Of a stretch of DNA of 61,930 nt, positions 1-8,969 are shown in pieces. Under the pieces are notes generated by a model. The model made no database searches, was not told the origin of the DNA, and was given only the letters and a program-made list of their open reading frames with translations. Origin of the DNA: Gammaproteobacteria bacterium (GTDB lineage: Bacteria; Pseudomonadota; Gammaproteobacteria; Pseudomonadales; Pseudohongiellaceae); the NCBI GenBank assembly GCA_009922595.1, contig RFVC01000011.1, positions 1 to 61,930 of the forward strand, in the 5' to 3' direction. The position numbers were made by a program, and so were the translations under genes. Position 1 is the first letter of the stretch. Each line of letters starts with the position of its first letter.

Positions 1-180
1 AGTAGTAATTTAATATTCTGAAAGCCTAATTTTTAATTATAACTCAGCTAAATTTTAAGCACTTTTTTCATAGGATTAACTTTATCCTCGTCACCCGTCT
101 ATAGAGTCCGCACTGGGAAATAACGGATTTTTCCTTCATAAATAAATTTATTCATTTCTTAATTTATCCAGGAGAAAAAT

Positions 181-2571
181 ATGAAAATGCTGAAGCCAGC
201 AATGGCCGATGCAAGGCAAAAAAGTGTCCTTGCTATCTATATTATTAGTGCTTTGTCGGCAGTTGCTGCACAGGGCGCTGAAGAGGAAATGTCCCAAATT
301 CAGGAAATTGTTGTGCTAGGGGAGTCTACAACTTTTTCAACAGCGAACACGACTGAATCCATGGAGAGACAACAAAACCCAATCACTTCGGTGCTTTCTC
401 ACATTGACAATCTACCCGGAGTCAATATTACAGAAGGCGATACTTTTGGCTTTGATGACTGGTCTACCACAATTAATCTTCGCGGCTACCAAACGAATTT
501 GAGTGAACAACAGGTAGGAACCACAATTGATGGACTTCCCAATGGAGAATCTAACTATGGTGGCGGTGCCAAAGCTAACAGATACATTGACACCATGAAT
601 TCTGGCGGCGTAGAGGTTAACCAGGGCACTGCAGATATTTCATCTAGAACTCTTGAGGCTCTAGGCGGCACGCTAAACTTTCTTACTGACGATCCGCTCC
701 AATATGAACGTTTCCGAACCTCTTTTTCCAGCGGAGATTTTAGCTCCAATCGTTACTATGGTCGCTATGATACTGGCATGTTACTAGATGAGACGACAAG
801 GGCATGGGTTTCTGTATCACATAACGAAGCCACAGATTGGATGGAAGGATCTGCCCAAAACGAACGCGATCATGTAGCATTGAAATTTATTACTGAACTG
901 GAAGATGTCACTTTTACTGGATATGCATCATATGATGATATCCAGGAAGACAACTACCAACGTATTACACCTGCTGAATTTGATGCCAATCCAAACTGGG
1001 ACAGACTGACAGGTGACTGGACTGGCGTTCCCTACGTCGACCAGCTTTATCGTCGTGGCTGGAGTACCAATAGATCAAATAAGTTCGCCTACTTAAAGGC
1101 TGACTGGGTAATCAACCCTGAGTTTACTCTTAACCTTGCTGTTTATGGTCACAATATGACAGGCAGAGGTGACTGGGTTCCACCCTATATCGTCGATGTT
1201 GCTGATGATGGTATTGCAGGTCACTCCGAGCTTGTTACAGGCAATGTCGCCTATGGTGAAGCCGCTCTCGGCAGACTCTTCTTCGTGGATGCGACCGGCA
1301 ATGCTCTGGCACCAAATGCTGGCTGTGTGTCATCCATTACCTTTCCTTACGGTGGTGCCGGACCGGAATACGACCCTGCCTGTTATGGAGAAGGTGCAAT
1401 CGCAGTCCAGTCTTTCCGTCATACCCACTACGAACGTGATCGCCTCGGGTATACCGCCGATTTCGAATGGATCACCAGCCTGGGTAACGGGGCTGAAAAT
1501 TCACTACGTGGCGGCCTATGGTACGAGGATTCGACACGGTCTGAATTCCGGGACTGGCACAAGATCACCGACACCACTGCAGGCTTCCAGTTTGAGACAC
1601 CTGCCTACTGGGTGCAGTATGATCTTGAGTTTCCCCGTGACACCCTGAACTGGTACCTTTCAGACACTGTCACTTTTGGTGACCTGAGCCTGAACCTTGG
1701 AATCCGAGAATTCAGTGTTGAAACAGATCGCAAGGACAACTTCGGTGTCGCGGCACTGCGTTCCCTGGAATCAGATACTGACATCCTGTACTCCACCGGT
1801 TTTACCTACCAGTTCCCTGCAATAGCAGGCCTGGAAGTATTTGGTGGTTACTCTGAGAATGTCAAACCACTGACAGGAAACATCCTTGAACGGGAAGGCA
1901 CTGACCTGTCCAATCTGGATGCCGAAACAGCGGAAAACATGGAACTGGGGCTGCGATTTGTCGGTGACAGGTTTATCGGCAGTGCCGTATGGTTTGATAA
2001 CCAGTTTGATAATCGCCTAGAGTTCTTCAGCAACCAGCTTGCCGGTAATATCCCCAACTACCTGATAGGAACTTCAGGCAGCTATGACAACGTCGGTGGT
2101 ATCGAAACCAGTGGTGTTGAATTCGCCGTGTCCGCCGAGCTGACCGAGAACTGGTCTCTCTACGGTTCCTACACCTACACGGATGCGACATACCTGGGCA
2201 CAGGCCTCGGTACAGAGGCCGATGCAGCCCTGGGGCTTGTTCCGGGTAACCAGGTAGTGGGAACACCTGAAAACATGTGGGTTGTTTCTCTGGACTGGTT
2301 ACGCGGCAATTACTCTGCCGGTGTCAGCACCAAGTTCGTGGATGACCGTTTCATCAACAGGGCGAACACAAGTATCGCAGACAGCTACACGGTTTCTGAT
2401 TTCTACTTCAATATCAACGGAGAAGGAATCAGTGACTTCCTGCAAGGTATGCAGATTGGCTTCGTCGTCAACAACCTGACTGACAACCGGTATCTAGGCG
2501 GCATCTCGGGCTTCGGCTCCTGGATTGGAGCACCGAGGACTGCGGTCTTTACTCTGACTGCTGATTTTTAA
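181..2571 (+). CDS. TonB-dependent outer-membrane receptor (FecA-like)
   Basis: Outer-membrane gated beta-barrel that takes up a metal chelate or other large ligand using energy from TonB-ExbBD. The 796-residue product has a long N-terminal export signal (hydrophobic around residues 17-32), a TonB-box-like segment IQEIVVLG at about 40-47, a plug domain with NLPGVNI and NLRGYQ motifs at roughly 60-175, then a barrel of alternating aromatic strands ending in a terminal Phe (TLTADF), as expected for BAM recognition. Length is normal for the family. A purine-rich ribosome site (CAGGAG) lies 7 nt before the ATG. No FecI/FecR regulator or Fur box is visible in the 180 nt upstream. The ligand is unknown; iron-citrate-like is only a family guess. 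Confidence 0.9.
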   Translation: MKMLKPAMADARQKSVLAIYIISALSAVAAQGAEEEMSQIQEIVVLGESTTFSTANTTESMERQQNPITSVLSHIDNLPGVNITEGDTFGFDDWSTTINLRGYQTNLSEQQVGTTIDGLPNGESNYGGGAKANRYIDTMNSGGVEVNQGTADISSRTLEALGGTLNFLTDDPLQYERFRTSFSSGDFSSNRYYGRYDTGMLLDETTRAWVSVSHNEATDWMEGSAQNERDHVALKFITELEDVTFTGYASYDDIQEDNYQRITPAEFDANPNWDRLTGDWTGVPYVDQLYRRGWSTNRSNKFAYLKADWVINPEFTLNLAVYGHNMTGRGDWVPPYIVDVADDGIAGHSELVTGNVAYGEAALGRLFFVDATGNALAPNAGCVSSITFPYGGAGPEYDPACYGEGAIAVQSFRHTHYERDRLGYTADFEWITSLGNGAENSLRGGLWYEDSTRSEFRDWHKITDTTAGFQFETPAYWVQYDLEFPRDTLNWYLSDTVTFGDLSLNLGIREFSVETDRKDNFGVAALRSLESDTDILYSTGFTYQFPAIAGLEVFGGYSENVKPLTGNILEREGTDLSNLDAETAENMELGLRFVGDRFIGSAVWFDNQFDNRLEFFSNQLAGNIPNYLIGTSGSYDNVGGIETSGVEFAVSAELTENWSLYGSYTYTDATYLGTGLGTEADAALGLVPGNQVVGTPENMWVVSLDWLRGNYSAGVSTKFVDDRFINRANTSIADSYTVSDFYFNINGEGISDFLQGMQIGFVVNNLTDNRYLGGISGFGSWIGAPRTAVFTLTADF

Positions 2572-2589
2572 GCAGCAACTGCAGCATCA

Positions 2590-2620
2590 AAGGGCCATCT
2601 CATGATGGCCCTTTTTTTTG
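2590..2620 (+). terminator. Rho-independent terminator after the TonB receptor
   Basis: A 9-10 bp perfect stem AGGGCCATC/GATGGCCCT with a 4-nt TCAT loop is followed directly by eight T residues, about 20 nt after the receptor stop codon. It reads on the plus strand. Confidence 0.9.
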
Positions 2621-2633
2621 CTTTATCCATACT

Positions 2634-2661
2634 AAAAAAACCGCCACTGAAACAGTGGCGG
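2634..2661 (-). terminator. Rho-independent terminator of the PhoD operon
   Basis: A 9 bp perfect stem CCGCCACTG/CAGTGGCGG with loop AAA; on the minus strand it is followed by seven T residues (plus-strand A-run 2634-2640). It lies about 40 nt beyond the stop codon of the phosphatase gene, so it closes that minus-strand transcript back to back with the receptor terminator. Confidence 0.85.
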
Positions 2662-2699
2662 TCAAAGAATCCCGCAAATCAAAGGGGGAGAGTCGCGGG

Positions 2700-3776
2700 T
2701 TATCGAAAGAAGCTGTCTGGAAGGGTTAATTCAACGAGTGGGTTGTTATTGATGTCACGTGCTGACAAATTTAGCTTCATGCCTTCTTCATGCCATTCCA
2801 AATCAATAAGGCCAAAATTCTGTACAGCATATGCCTCACTGATTCTGTGCCTGTTCGGGCTGATTTGTTCCCAGGTTTCCGTGAGACCACTTGATGTGAT
2901 CTCAATTGCCGGTTGATCAAGAGTGTCTGGCCAGCACCGGCTAATCTCACACCAATGCACATCACCACTGATGATGATCGTAGGCACTTCCTGGTGACGC
3001 GACAGAAGTTCCAAGAACCGTTGCCGTTCTACCGGAAAATTACACCATGCTTCCCACCCAGAAAATTCAGGCAGCAATTGGATGCTGGACCCGAAAATAC
3101 GTATATCAGCCGGCTCACGGAATACCGCTTCGAGCCATTGCCACTGTGCATTCCCCAGCAACTCAGCCTTCGGGTCATCGACCCGGTTGTAGGGCCCCAT
3201 ATTTGCACTCTCCCTGGACATAAGCTCATCAGCAGTTTTCACAGTGTCAACGGGAGACCTGTTCCAACGCAGGTCAGGCAGTATCACCTGCACTCTTTTA
3301 CCATCCTTTTCAAAGATACTTGATGTATAGATACCGTCTGGTCTGGTCCAGCGTTCCGACCCTTCTGGCTCCTCCCAGAAGGAAAGCATCAGTTGTCTTG
3401 AGGCCTCCTTGACAGGATATTCCCTACCTGCGTCATTCCGGCCATAATCATGATCATCCCAGATAGCCAGAATGTTGGTGTTGGCCCTTAACTTTTGAAA
3501 GCCTTCATTGCTGGCAAGTTTCCTGTACTTGTAGGCAAGTACATCAGGGTCATCACTATCACCGTAGATATTGTCACCGAGGAAAATGAACAAATCTGGC
3601 TGGTTATCCAGTACGGCATCCCAGATCAGTTGTGGCTTGTCCTGGTGTACACAAGAACCGAATGCAATACGCAGCCTGTTTTCTTCTTTTGCATGAAGGA
3701 ATGCTGGCCAAGCGGCGACCGGTGAAAGCCCATACAGCTTAAGCAGATTTCTCTTGAACTGGTTAAGCGACTGCAT
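2700..3776 (-). CDS. PhoD-like alkaline phosphatase / metallophosphatase
   Basis: Calcineurin-type metallophosphoesterase of the PhoD superfamily, probably hydrolysing phosphate mono- or diesters outside the cytoplasm. Metal-ligand blocks are visible in order: FGSC near residue 39, GDNIYGD at 67-73, WDDHDYGRND at 106-115 and SGDVHW at 270-275. The N-terminus has a short hydrophobic stretch (about 11-28) that could be an export signal, but no twin-arginine motif as in classical PhoD. The start ATG shares one base with the stop of the upstream phosphodiesterase gene (TAATG), so translation is probably coupled and the two enzymes act together in organic-phosphorus use. Substrate is not predictable. 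Confidence 0.85.
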   Translation of the reverse strand: MQSLNQFKRNLLKLYGLSPVAAWPAFLHAKEENRLRIAFGSCVHQDKPQLIWDAVLDNQPDLFIFLGDNIYGDSDDPDVLAYKYRKLASNEGFQKLRANTNILAIWDDHDYGRNDAGREYPVKEASRQLMLSFWEEPEGSERWTRPDGIYTSSIFEKDGKRVQVILPDLRWNRSPVDTVKTADELMSRESANMGPYNRVDDPKAELLGNAQWQWLEAVFREPADIRIFGSSIQLLPEFSGWEAWCNFPVERQRFLELLSRHQEVPTIIISGDVHWCEISRCWPDTLDQPAIEITSSGLTETWEQISPNRHRISEAYAVQNFGLIDLEWHEEGMKLNLSARDINNNPLVELTLPDSFFR

Positions 3777-4903
3777 TACTTATCAAGTATGGCATTAACA
3801 GGGGGCCCAGCCTGGCTACTGAACTCGCGATAGTCTAGCCCGAGCAGTTTCAGTAAGGTGGTTGCCACCTGGTTGGAACCGACACAGTTCTCTCCGGTTT
3901 GAACCAGACCTTTACTCGCAATTCCTGGCCCTATTGCAGCCATCCAGACCGCTTCTGAACCAATGATGCCTTCCTCATACTCTGCAAGAGCCTCCATATA
4001 CCCCTCAAGGGATTTCTTGCTGGCATGGTGCTGCCATGTCTCAAGAGGCTCTTCCCCCCGTCCATGATCAACCGTAATAAACAACACCGTATTATCCCTG
4101 TACCGTGCATCTTCCTGGATATATGTCCAGAGCTCGGCTAGATGCCTGTCCGTGCGATGGGCAGCGAGGATGTACTGGTCATATTCACCATCATGGGCAA
4201 AATCATCAGTCTCGCCATAAGCGATATATAGCACTCGTGGCTGATCCTGTTGTAATGCTGACATCGCAAAATGATGCGTAAAGGCGTCCAACCTGACCGT
4301 TGGCCAGGGGCTTGGGATGTCTTCATACAGGATATTAAGTGTTGCCTCGAACCCTGTATCCGCCATTTCCAGTCTACCGACATTCACAGGAATACGGCTG
4401 CGTTCACTGTTGAAGATGTAGGGGAAGACATCCCAGGAAGCAAACGCAGCCACATTGCCTGAAAAACCCGGAACCTCATCCTGGAGCCATTCCATGAAAG
4501 TTGTATTGTGATTCGGTACTGGCCTGTTGCTGTCGATGGAAGGATCGCCAAAACCTGTCAGGATCTCGTTATAACCCGGATAGGAGAAATACCAGGGGTT
4601 AGTTACCTGCGCACAGGAATTGGCATCACGGTTACCGATCAGTGCGCCTTCCTTCATCACGACGTTATATAGGAATGGAAATAGTTTCCTGGCAGACTCA
4701 CCAGGATCGCCTTCAAACTGCTGCAGAAGCTGTTCGCTCCTTTCAGAATATTTCTCATGAGTAGCCAACGCATGATCAAGCCCTTGAAAGACTTCCTGCC
4801 AACGCAAGCCATCGATAGTCACCAGAACGATATTCTCTACCTGAGCAGAAACATGTATTGAATGACAAAGGATTAAGCAAGCCAGTATGAAGGACCGTTT
4901 CAA
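3776..4903 (-). CDS. Exported alkaline-phosphatase-superfamily phosphodiesterase
   Basis: Member of the type I phosphodiesterase/nucleotide pyrophosphatase/sulfatase superfamily. A signal peptide covers residues 1-20 (cleavage near HVSA-QVEN). The first metal aspartate is in VTIDGLRW (about residue 31), a central segment WYFSYPGYNEIL probably carries the nucleophile region, and the C-terminal metal block FITVDHGRGEEP followed by WQHHASKK supplies Asp and His ligands. First gene of a two-gene operon with the PhoD-like phosphatase, with a one-base overlap. The exact substrate (nucleotide, phosphonate or lipid head group) is unknown. Confidence 0.8.
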   Translation of the reverse strand: MKRSFILACLILCHSIHVSAQVENIVLVTIDGLRWQEVFQGLDHALATHEKYSERSEQLLQQFEGDPGESARKLFPFLYNVVMKEGALIGNRDANSCAQVTNPWYFSYPGYNEILTGFGDPSIDSNRPVPNHNTTFMEWLQDEVPGFSGNVAAFASWDVFPYIFNSERSRIPVNVGRLEMADTGFEATLNILYEDIPSPWPTVRLDAFTHHFAMSALQQDQPRVLYIAYGETDDFAHDGEYDQYILAAHRTDRHLAELWTYIQEDARYRDNTVLFITVDHGRGEEPLETWQHHASKKSLEGYMEALAEYEEGIIGSEAVWMAAIGPGIASKGLVQTGENCVGSNQVATTLLKLLGLDYREFSSQAGPPVNAILDK

Positions 4904-5048
4904 AGCATCATCCCGTAAAATATTGAATTACAGGTGCACTCTACCCTGGCAGGTTAAAGCCTGGACTAAGCCGTGATCAAAATATGGCAAAAATTTCTTG
5001 AGCGATTAATTAAGACTTCAGTTACTAATTAATAAAAGTAACGTGCAC

Positions 5049-5076
5049 AAAAAAGCCGCCTTTCAGGCGGCTTTTT
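5049..5076 (-). terminator. Terminator downstream of rpoH (bidirectional shape)
   Basis: Stem GCCGCC/GGCGGC with loop TTTCA, flanked by A-run on one side and T-run on the other, so it can end transcription from either side. It lies about 20 nt beyond the rpoH stop codon. Confidence 0.85.
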
Positions 5077-5092
5077 CAACATCAGTTGAGAC

Positions 5093-6019
5093 TTACATTT
5101 CCATCGTAGCCTTGACCTTGTTCATAGCATTCTTTTCCAGCTGCCTGATTCGCTCAGCTGATACACCATATTCATCAGCCAGTTCATGCAGTGTTGCCTT
5201 GTCATCGCTTAACCAGCGGCGCTGCAGGATGTCCTTGCTTCTCTCATCAAGGTTTTCCATGGCTATGTACAGACCGTCAGTAGAAGTCTTTTCGTAATCA
5301 TCTGCCTCAACTGTTTTAGCAGGATCAAAACGGGTATCTTCCAGGTACTGTGCAGGGGCCTGGTAGGCTTCATCATCATCGGCATCGGCGGCCCCATCAA
5401 ATGACGCATCGAAGGCGCCCATGCGGCCCTCCATTTGCAGCACTGTCTTGGGTTCCACACCAAGATCCTTCGCAACGGCCTCTACCTCGTCCTGGCTCAT
5501 CCAGCCAAGACGCTTTTTGGAACCACGAAGATTGAAGAAAAGCTTACGCTGGGCCTTGGTAGTGGCCACTTTGACAATTCGCCAGTTACGCAGAATGAAC
5601 TCATGCATCTCTGCCTTGATCCAGTGAACCGCGAAAGAAACCAGTCGCACACCGACTTCCGGGTTAAAGCGTTTTACGGCCTTCATCAGGCCGACATTAC
5701 CTTCCTGGATCAGGTCCGCTTCAGATAAGCCATAGCCTGAATAGGTTTTGGCCATATGGACAACAAACCTTAAGTGAGCAAGCACTAACTTACGGGCTGA
5801 ATCAAGGTTATCCTCGTAGTAATACTGGTTAGCGAGTTCCAGCTCTTCCTCGGCTGAAAGCACGGCGATACCGTTAACGGCTGTAATATAGGCATTCAGG
5901 TCGCGGCCCGGAACCATCGTATCGATGATCTGGAGCTGTTTTCCTGGTGTCTGGTTTACAGTCATGAGGCTTGTCCTACTCTCTGTTGTCTCTGTGTTTG
6001 TGTCAGTATAGGTAGTCAT
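5093..6019 (-). CDS. rpoH: RNA polymerase sigma-32 factor (heat shock)
   Basis: Alternative sigma factor directing RNA polymerase to heat-shock promoters. Region 2 is very close to enterobacterial RpoH ([28 protein letters not shown] split over adjacent residues, [12 protein letters not shown]), followed by the diagnostic RpoH box QRKLFFNLR and a C-terminal helix-turn-helix [17 protein letters not shown]. Compared with E. coli it has an N-terminal extension of some 20-25 residues and an acidic linker ([11 protein letters not shown]). I chose the ATG at 6019, preceded by CAGGG at 4-5 nt; a GTG 30 nt upstream is also open. Unlike many gammaproteobacteria, ftsE/ftsX are not adjacent. Confidence 0.95.
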   Translation of the reverse strand: MTTYTDTNTETTESRTSLMTVNQTPGKQLQIIDTMVPGRDLNAYITAVNGIAVLSAEEELELANQYYYEDNLDSARKLVLAHLRFVVHMAKTYSGYGLSEADLIQEGNVGLMKAVKRFNPEVGVRLVSFAVHWIKAEMHEFILRNWRIVKVATTKAQRKLFFNLRGSKKRLGWMSQDEVEAVAKDLGVEPKTVLQMEGRMGAFDASFDGAADADDDEAYQAPAQYLEDTRFDPAKTVEADDYEKTSTDGLYIAMENLDERSKDILQRRWLSDDKATLHELADEYGVSAERIRQLEKNAMNKVKATMEM

Positions 6020-6279
6020 AAAACCCTGTTTGGTATGTTTACGATCCACCTGGGAGGGCGGATTTTAGCACTTATAATATTAGACAGCCAAGTCCTGCAA
6101 AAATTTTTAAATTTATGAAAAGGCTCATTTTTTTTGAGGAAAATGAAAAAAATCTAACCTGTTTTTTTCCCTATTTACAAATATAGTAATGATTTTATGG
6201 ATTTCAAGCGGTGAACCCCGTCCAAATGGGTGTACTTCGACAGGAAATCCAAAGTTTTTAACCTTTTTAAGGAAGTACA

Positions 6280-6879
6280 ATGATAGAAAAAGCAGTCGAC
6301 CTTTCAGCTCCTGTCCATGAACTCATAACCAGCCGCTGGAGTGGCGTGTCCTATGACCCAAAGAGGCCCGTCAACGATAACGACCTTCGCGCAATGGCTG
6401 AAGCAGGTCGCTGGGCACCCTCCTGCTTTGGCGATCAGCCTTGGCGTATTCTGTTCTGCGACAAGCACACGAATCCTGATGCCTGGCAGAAGGCCTTCGA
6501 CTGTCTGGCAGAGGGCAACCAGCCCTGGTGCCAGCACGCCCCGGTACTGAGCCTGATTTGTGCGGATACCCTCTTCTCAAGCAATGAGAAAATAAATGGC
6601 TGGTGCGAATACGATACGGGCGCAGCGGCGTTGAGTCTTTGCCTGCAAGCAAACGCGCTTGGTCTAATGACCCACCAGATGGCCGGGTTTAGTCCCGACC
6701 AGGCCAGAAAAGAATTCGATATTCCGGAAAGAATAAAACCTCTGGCCATGATGACCGTTGGCTACCCGCTGTCCGAGGATCAGTTACCTGATGAATTCAG
6801 GGAGCGCGAATTGAAACCACGCGCGCGCAACGCGCTGGGCGTACACTTTTTCCTTAACGGCTGGGGTGAAGGATTCTAG
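6280..6879 (+). CDS. Nitroreductase-family FMN oxidoreductase
   Basis: NAD(P)H-dependent flavoprotein of the nitroreductase superfamily, cytoplasmic. The N-terminal SRWSG segment and the AGRWAPSCFGDQPWR block (residues about 45-60) form the FMN phosphate and isoalloxazine binding site; D-T-GAAALSLCLQANALGL is the family's central helix, and the C-terminal MMTVGYPL strand is typical. At 199 residues it is of usual size. An AAGGAAG ribosome site precedes the ATG. It stands alone between rpoH and a pseudogene; the natural substrate cannot be told. Confidence 0.85.
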   Translation: MIEKAVDLSAPVHELITSRWSGVSYDPKRPVNDNDLRAMAEAGRWAPSCFGDQPWRILFCDKHTNPDAWQKAFDCLAEGNQPWCQHAPVLSLICADTLFSSNEKINGWCEYDTGAAALSLCLQANALGLMTHQMAGFSPDQARKEFDIPERIKPLAMMTVGYPLSEDQLPDEFRERELKPRARNALGVHFFLNGWGEGF

Positions 6880-6896
6880 CCGGGATCATTCGGCTG

Positions 6897-7253
6897 TTAG
6901 TAATAGTACTCAGTATTTTCCAGCAGCAAACTGAAGCGAGTTTTGAGGAATGCAACAATATCGATCAGCTCGGTGACCAGCATTTGCTCTTTTAGGTACA
7001 TCGGTGAACTTGTCGTATTCCTGAGCACTTCACGAGGCTCCTGATGCAGGTATTCCTCGGAGATCACGTTATCAGGGTTGATGATTGAGGTGACTAGGCC
7101 ACCGTAAGTCTTGGCAAAGTAGAGTCCATCGCACAACACCACGGCCACCGTAGATGGGCCGCTGTAAGCAGAAAGGTCAACGCCTTCCAGAACATGGCAC
7201 TGATGACATTCGAGCCTGACAAATGCTTACTGCCCTTCTCTTATATCGCCATT
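6897..7253 (-). pseudogene. Decayed cytochrome c family gene
   Basis: The open part (from about 7148) reads as the C-terminal half of a small cytochrome c: VTSIINPDNVISEEYL, then YLKEQMLVTELIDIVAFLKTRF. Extending the same frame upstream without a start codon reveals the haem motif ECHQCH (CxxCH, 7194-7208) and further NGDIREGQ, but an in-frame TAA at 7227-7229 sits between NGDIREGQ and AFVRLECHQCH, where a glutamine or lysine codon would be expected. No start codon or signal peptide can be found before it. I call a nonsense-inactivated and 5'-truncated gene; a sequencing error at the TAA would not by itself restore a full gene. Confidence 0.65.
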
Positions 7254-7295
7254 GAGAATGGGAAGCCTGTAGGCGCAGCGTAATGCTCGGTTGCC

Positions 7296-8441
7296 TCAGA
7301 GGGTTTCTTCAGTCCCGAAAATCGCGGTCACCTGGCTGGCCAGGAAGCCGCCATTGCCATTGCAGGCTGCAAGTTTTGCTCCCTTAACCTGTCTGTCACC
7401 GCATTCGCCGCGCAGCTGCTGCACGGCCTCTATCATCAGGAACATGCCATACATGCCCGGATGAACGCAGCTAAGACCGCCACCGTTAGTATTAACCGGT
7501 AGTGATCCCCCCGGGGCAATATTGCCGTTCGAGACAAAATTGCCACCCTCACCTTTATCACAAAATCCCATGTCCTCAAGGAAGAGTATGGTATTGATAG
7601 TAAAGGCATCATATAGCTCGACCACATCAATATCGGCAGGCGTTACCCCAGCCATAGCAAAGGCTGCGGCTGCGGCTTCCCTAGCCGGGGTAACAGTCAG
7701 GTCCGGCATCGCTGAAATAATATTGTGGTCGGTGCGGCTACCAACACCCAGCATATAAACCGGCGGCTTGGGAAAATCTTTTGCCCGGTCACTTCTCACC
7801 ATAATCATGGCGGCGCCGCCGTCGCTAACCAAGCAGCAGTCCAGCAGACCAAGGGGATCAACAATCATGCGTGCGTTGACAACTTCTTCTATTGTCAGGG
7901 GATCACGCATCGTTGCTGCCGGGTTTAGCTGAGCCCATTGACGGGCCGATACTGCAACCTCAGCCAGCTGTTCTTTAGTGGTTCCAAATTCATGCATATG
8001 CCGATTGGCTGCCAATGCATAGGGAGAAATTGGATTTCGCGGCTTATAGACATCCTCTACCGTACGCATTGCCGGTGGGTGGGTAAATTTACCAGTAGCA
8101 CTATTGCTGCCGTAACAAATGAGGGCAACATTACAAAGCCCAAGATGCAGTGCCGCGGCAGCAGACTGCATGGAATTAACAAAAACGGAGCCGCCAGTGT
8201 TGGTGCCGTCCATGAAGGTTGGATTCAGTCCAAAATATTCGGCAATGGTGAGCGGGGTCAGCAGTTCGACGAAGTTGGCACTAAAAATTCCGTCAATTTC
8301 ATTCTTGTGAATCCCTGCATCTGCAATGGCTTTCTCTACTGCCTGCGCCATGATTTCCATATGATTCATGCCCGGCAGGCCGTGGAAATTAGTTAGCCCA
8401 ACCCCGACAACGGCGCTGCTGCCACGTATTGACGCTACCAT
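7296..8441 (-). CDS. Thiolase-like protein (SCP2/Ltp2 type)
   Basis: Thiolase-fold enzyme of 381 residues in the lipid-transfer-protein/SCP2 branch. Fold landmarks are the N-terminal VVGVGLTNF, the NGGGLSCVHPGMYG block and the C-terminal GNGGFLASQ glycine-rich strand. At the position of the acylatable cysteine the protein has GTNTGGS, so a normal thiolase nucleophile is not present. Its ATG overlaps the last bases of the preceding DUF35 gene, an arrangement found for two-subunit retro-aldolases of steroid side-chain degradation (Ltp2 with a DUF35 partner) and for DUF35-linked thiolases. Role inferred: acyl-CoA C-C bond cleavage or formation; substrate unknown. Confidence 0.8.
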   Translation of the reverse strand: MVASIRGSSAVVGVGLTNFHGLPGMNHMEIMAQAVEKAIADAGIHKNEIDGIFSANFVELLTPLTIAEYFGLNPTFMDGTNTGGSVFVNSMQSAAAALHLGLCNVALICYGSNSATGKFTHPPAMRTVEDVYKPRNPISPYALAANRHMHEFGTTKEQLAEVAVSARQWAQLNPAATMRDPLTIEEVVNARMIVDPLGLLDCCLVSDGGAAMIMVRSDRAKDFPKPPVYMLGVGSRTDHNIISAMPDLTVTPAREAAAAAFAMAGVTPADIDVVELYDAFTINTILFLEDMGFCDKGEGGNFVSNGNIAPGGSLPVNTNGGGLSCVHPGMYGMFLMIEAVQQLRGECGDRQVKGAKLAACNGNGGFLASQVTAIFGTEETL

Positions 8442-8842
8442 TCCTTGTCTCCCTGCTCCTTGTTATAGAAAACAACGGCTGGTTTCTCCTCAACAAGGCC
8501 GACGTGTGCACTGACCTGCATACCAATAGTGACTTCTGTAGGCTCAACGTCCATAACACGACTCATCATTCTTGGCCCTTCTTCAAGATCAATGAGGGAG
8601 ATATTGTAGTCGCCGCCACGCTCCGGCTTGCGGCGTACCACGGAAGTGGAATAGACAGTGCCACGGCCACTAATCTCTACCCACTTCAGGCTTGATGAAC
8701 CGCAGTGGTTACAAAGCTGACGAGGATAAAACACATGCTGGCCGCATTCCTTGCATTGCTGAATCTTGAATTCGCCCTTGGCTAAATTGTCTTCAAAGGT
8801 CTGTAACGGGCCTGGATTTTCGACCGGGATTTCTTTATTCAA
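8435..8842 (-). CDS. DUF35 OB-fold/zinc-ribbon acyl-CoA-associated protein
   Basis: A 135-residue protein with an N-terminal rubredoxin-like zinc ribbon (CKEC at about 36-39 and CNHC at about 50-53) followed by an OB-fold with the GRGTVYSTSVV strand typical of DUF35. Such proteins bind the acyl-CoA or stabilise the active site of a thiolase-like partner. The gene is first in a two-gene operon and overlaps the thiolase-like gene by 7 nt, which supports a stable complex. Length is usual for the stand-alone form. Confidence 0.85.
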   Translation of the reverse strand: MNKEIPVENPGPLQTFEDNLAKGEFKIQQCKECGQHVFYPRQLCNHCGSSSLKWVEISGRGTVYSTSVVRRKPERGGDYNISLIDLEEGPRMMSRVMDVEPTEVTIGMQVSAHVGLVEEKPAVVFYNKEQGDKEW

Positions 8843-8969
8843 AACTGCTTCCTTTGATTAATACCTGGGCCAAGCCCATTTTGGGGGTGGGATTCTAGCA
8901 TGAAATTGACTTTGCTCCTGACCTCGTTCATCCTCCGCTCCTCGCAAGAATCAGGCAACCCGGCTCATC

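Noticed and set aside
1-180. FecI-type promoter or Fur box before the TonB receptor
   Set aside because: AT-rich sequence with no recognisable palindrome; the CGTCTATAGAG segment was considered but has no firm consensus to compare with.
1169-1648. 159-codon frame within the TonB receptor gene on the same strand
   Set aside because: Shadow frame; methionine-, serine- and proline-rich with no domain, while the main frame shows continuous barrel strands.
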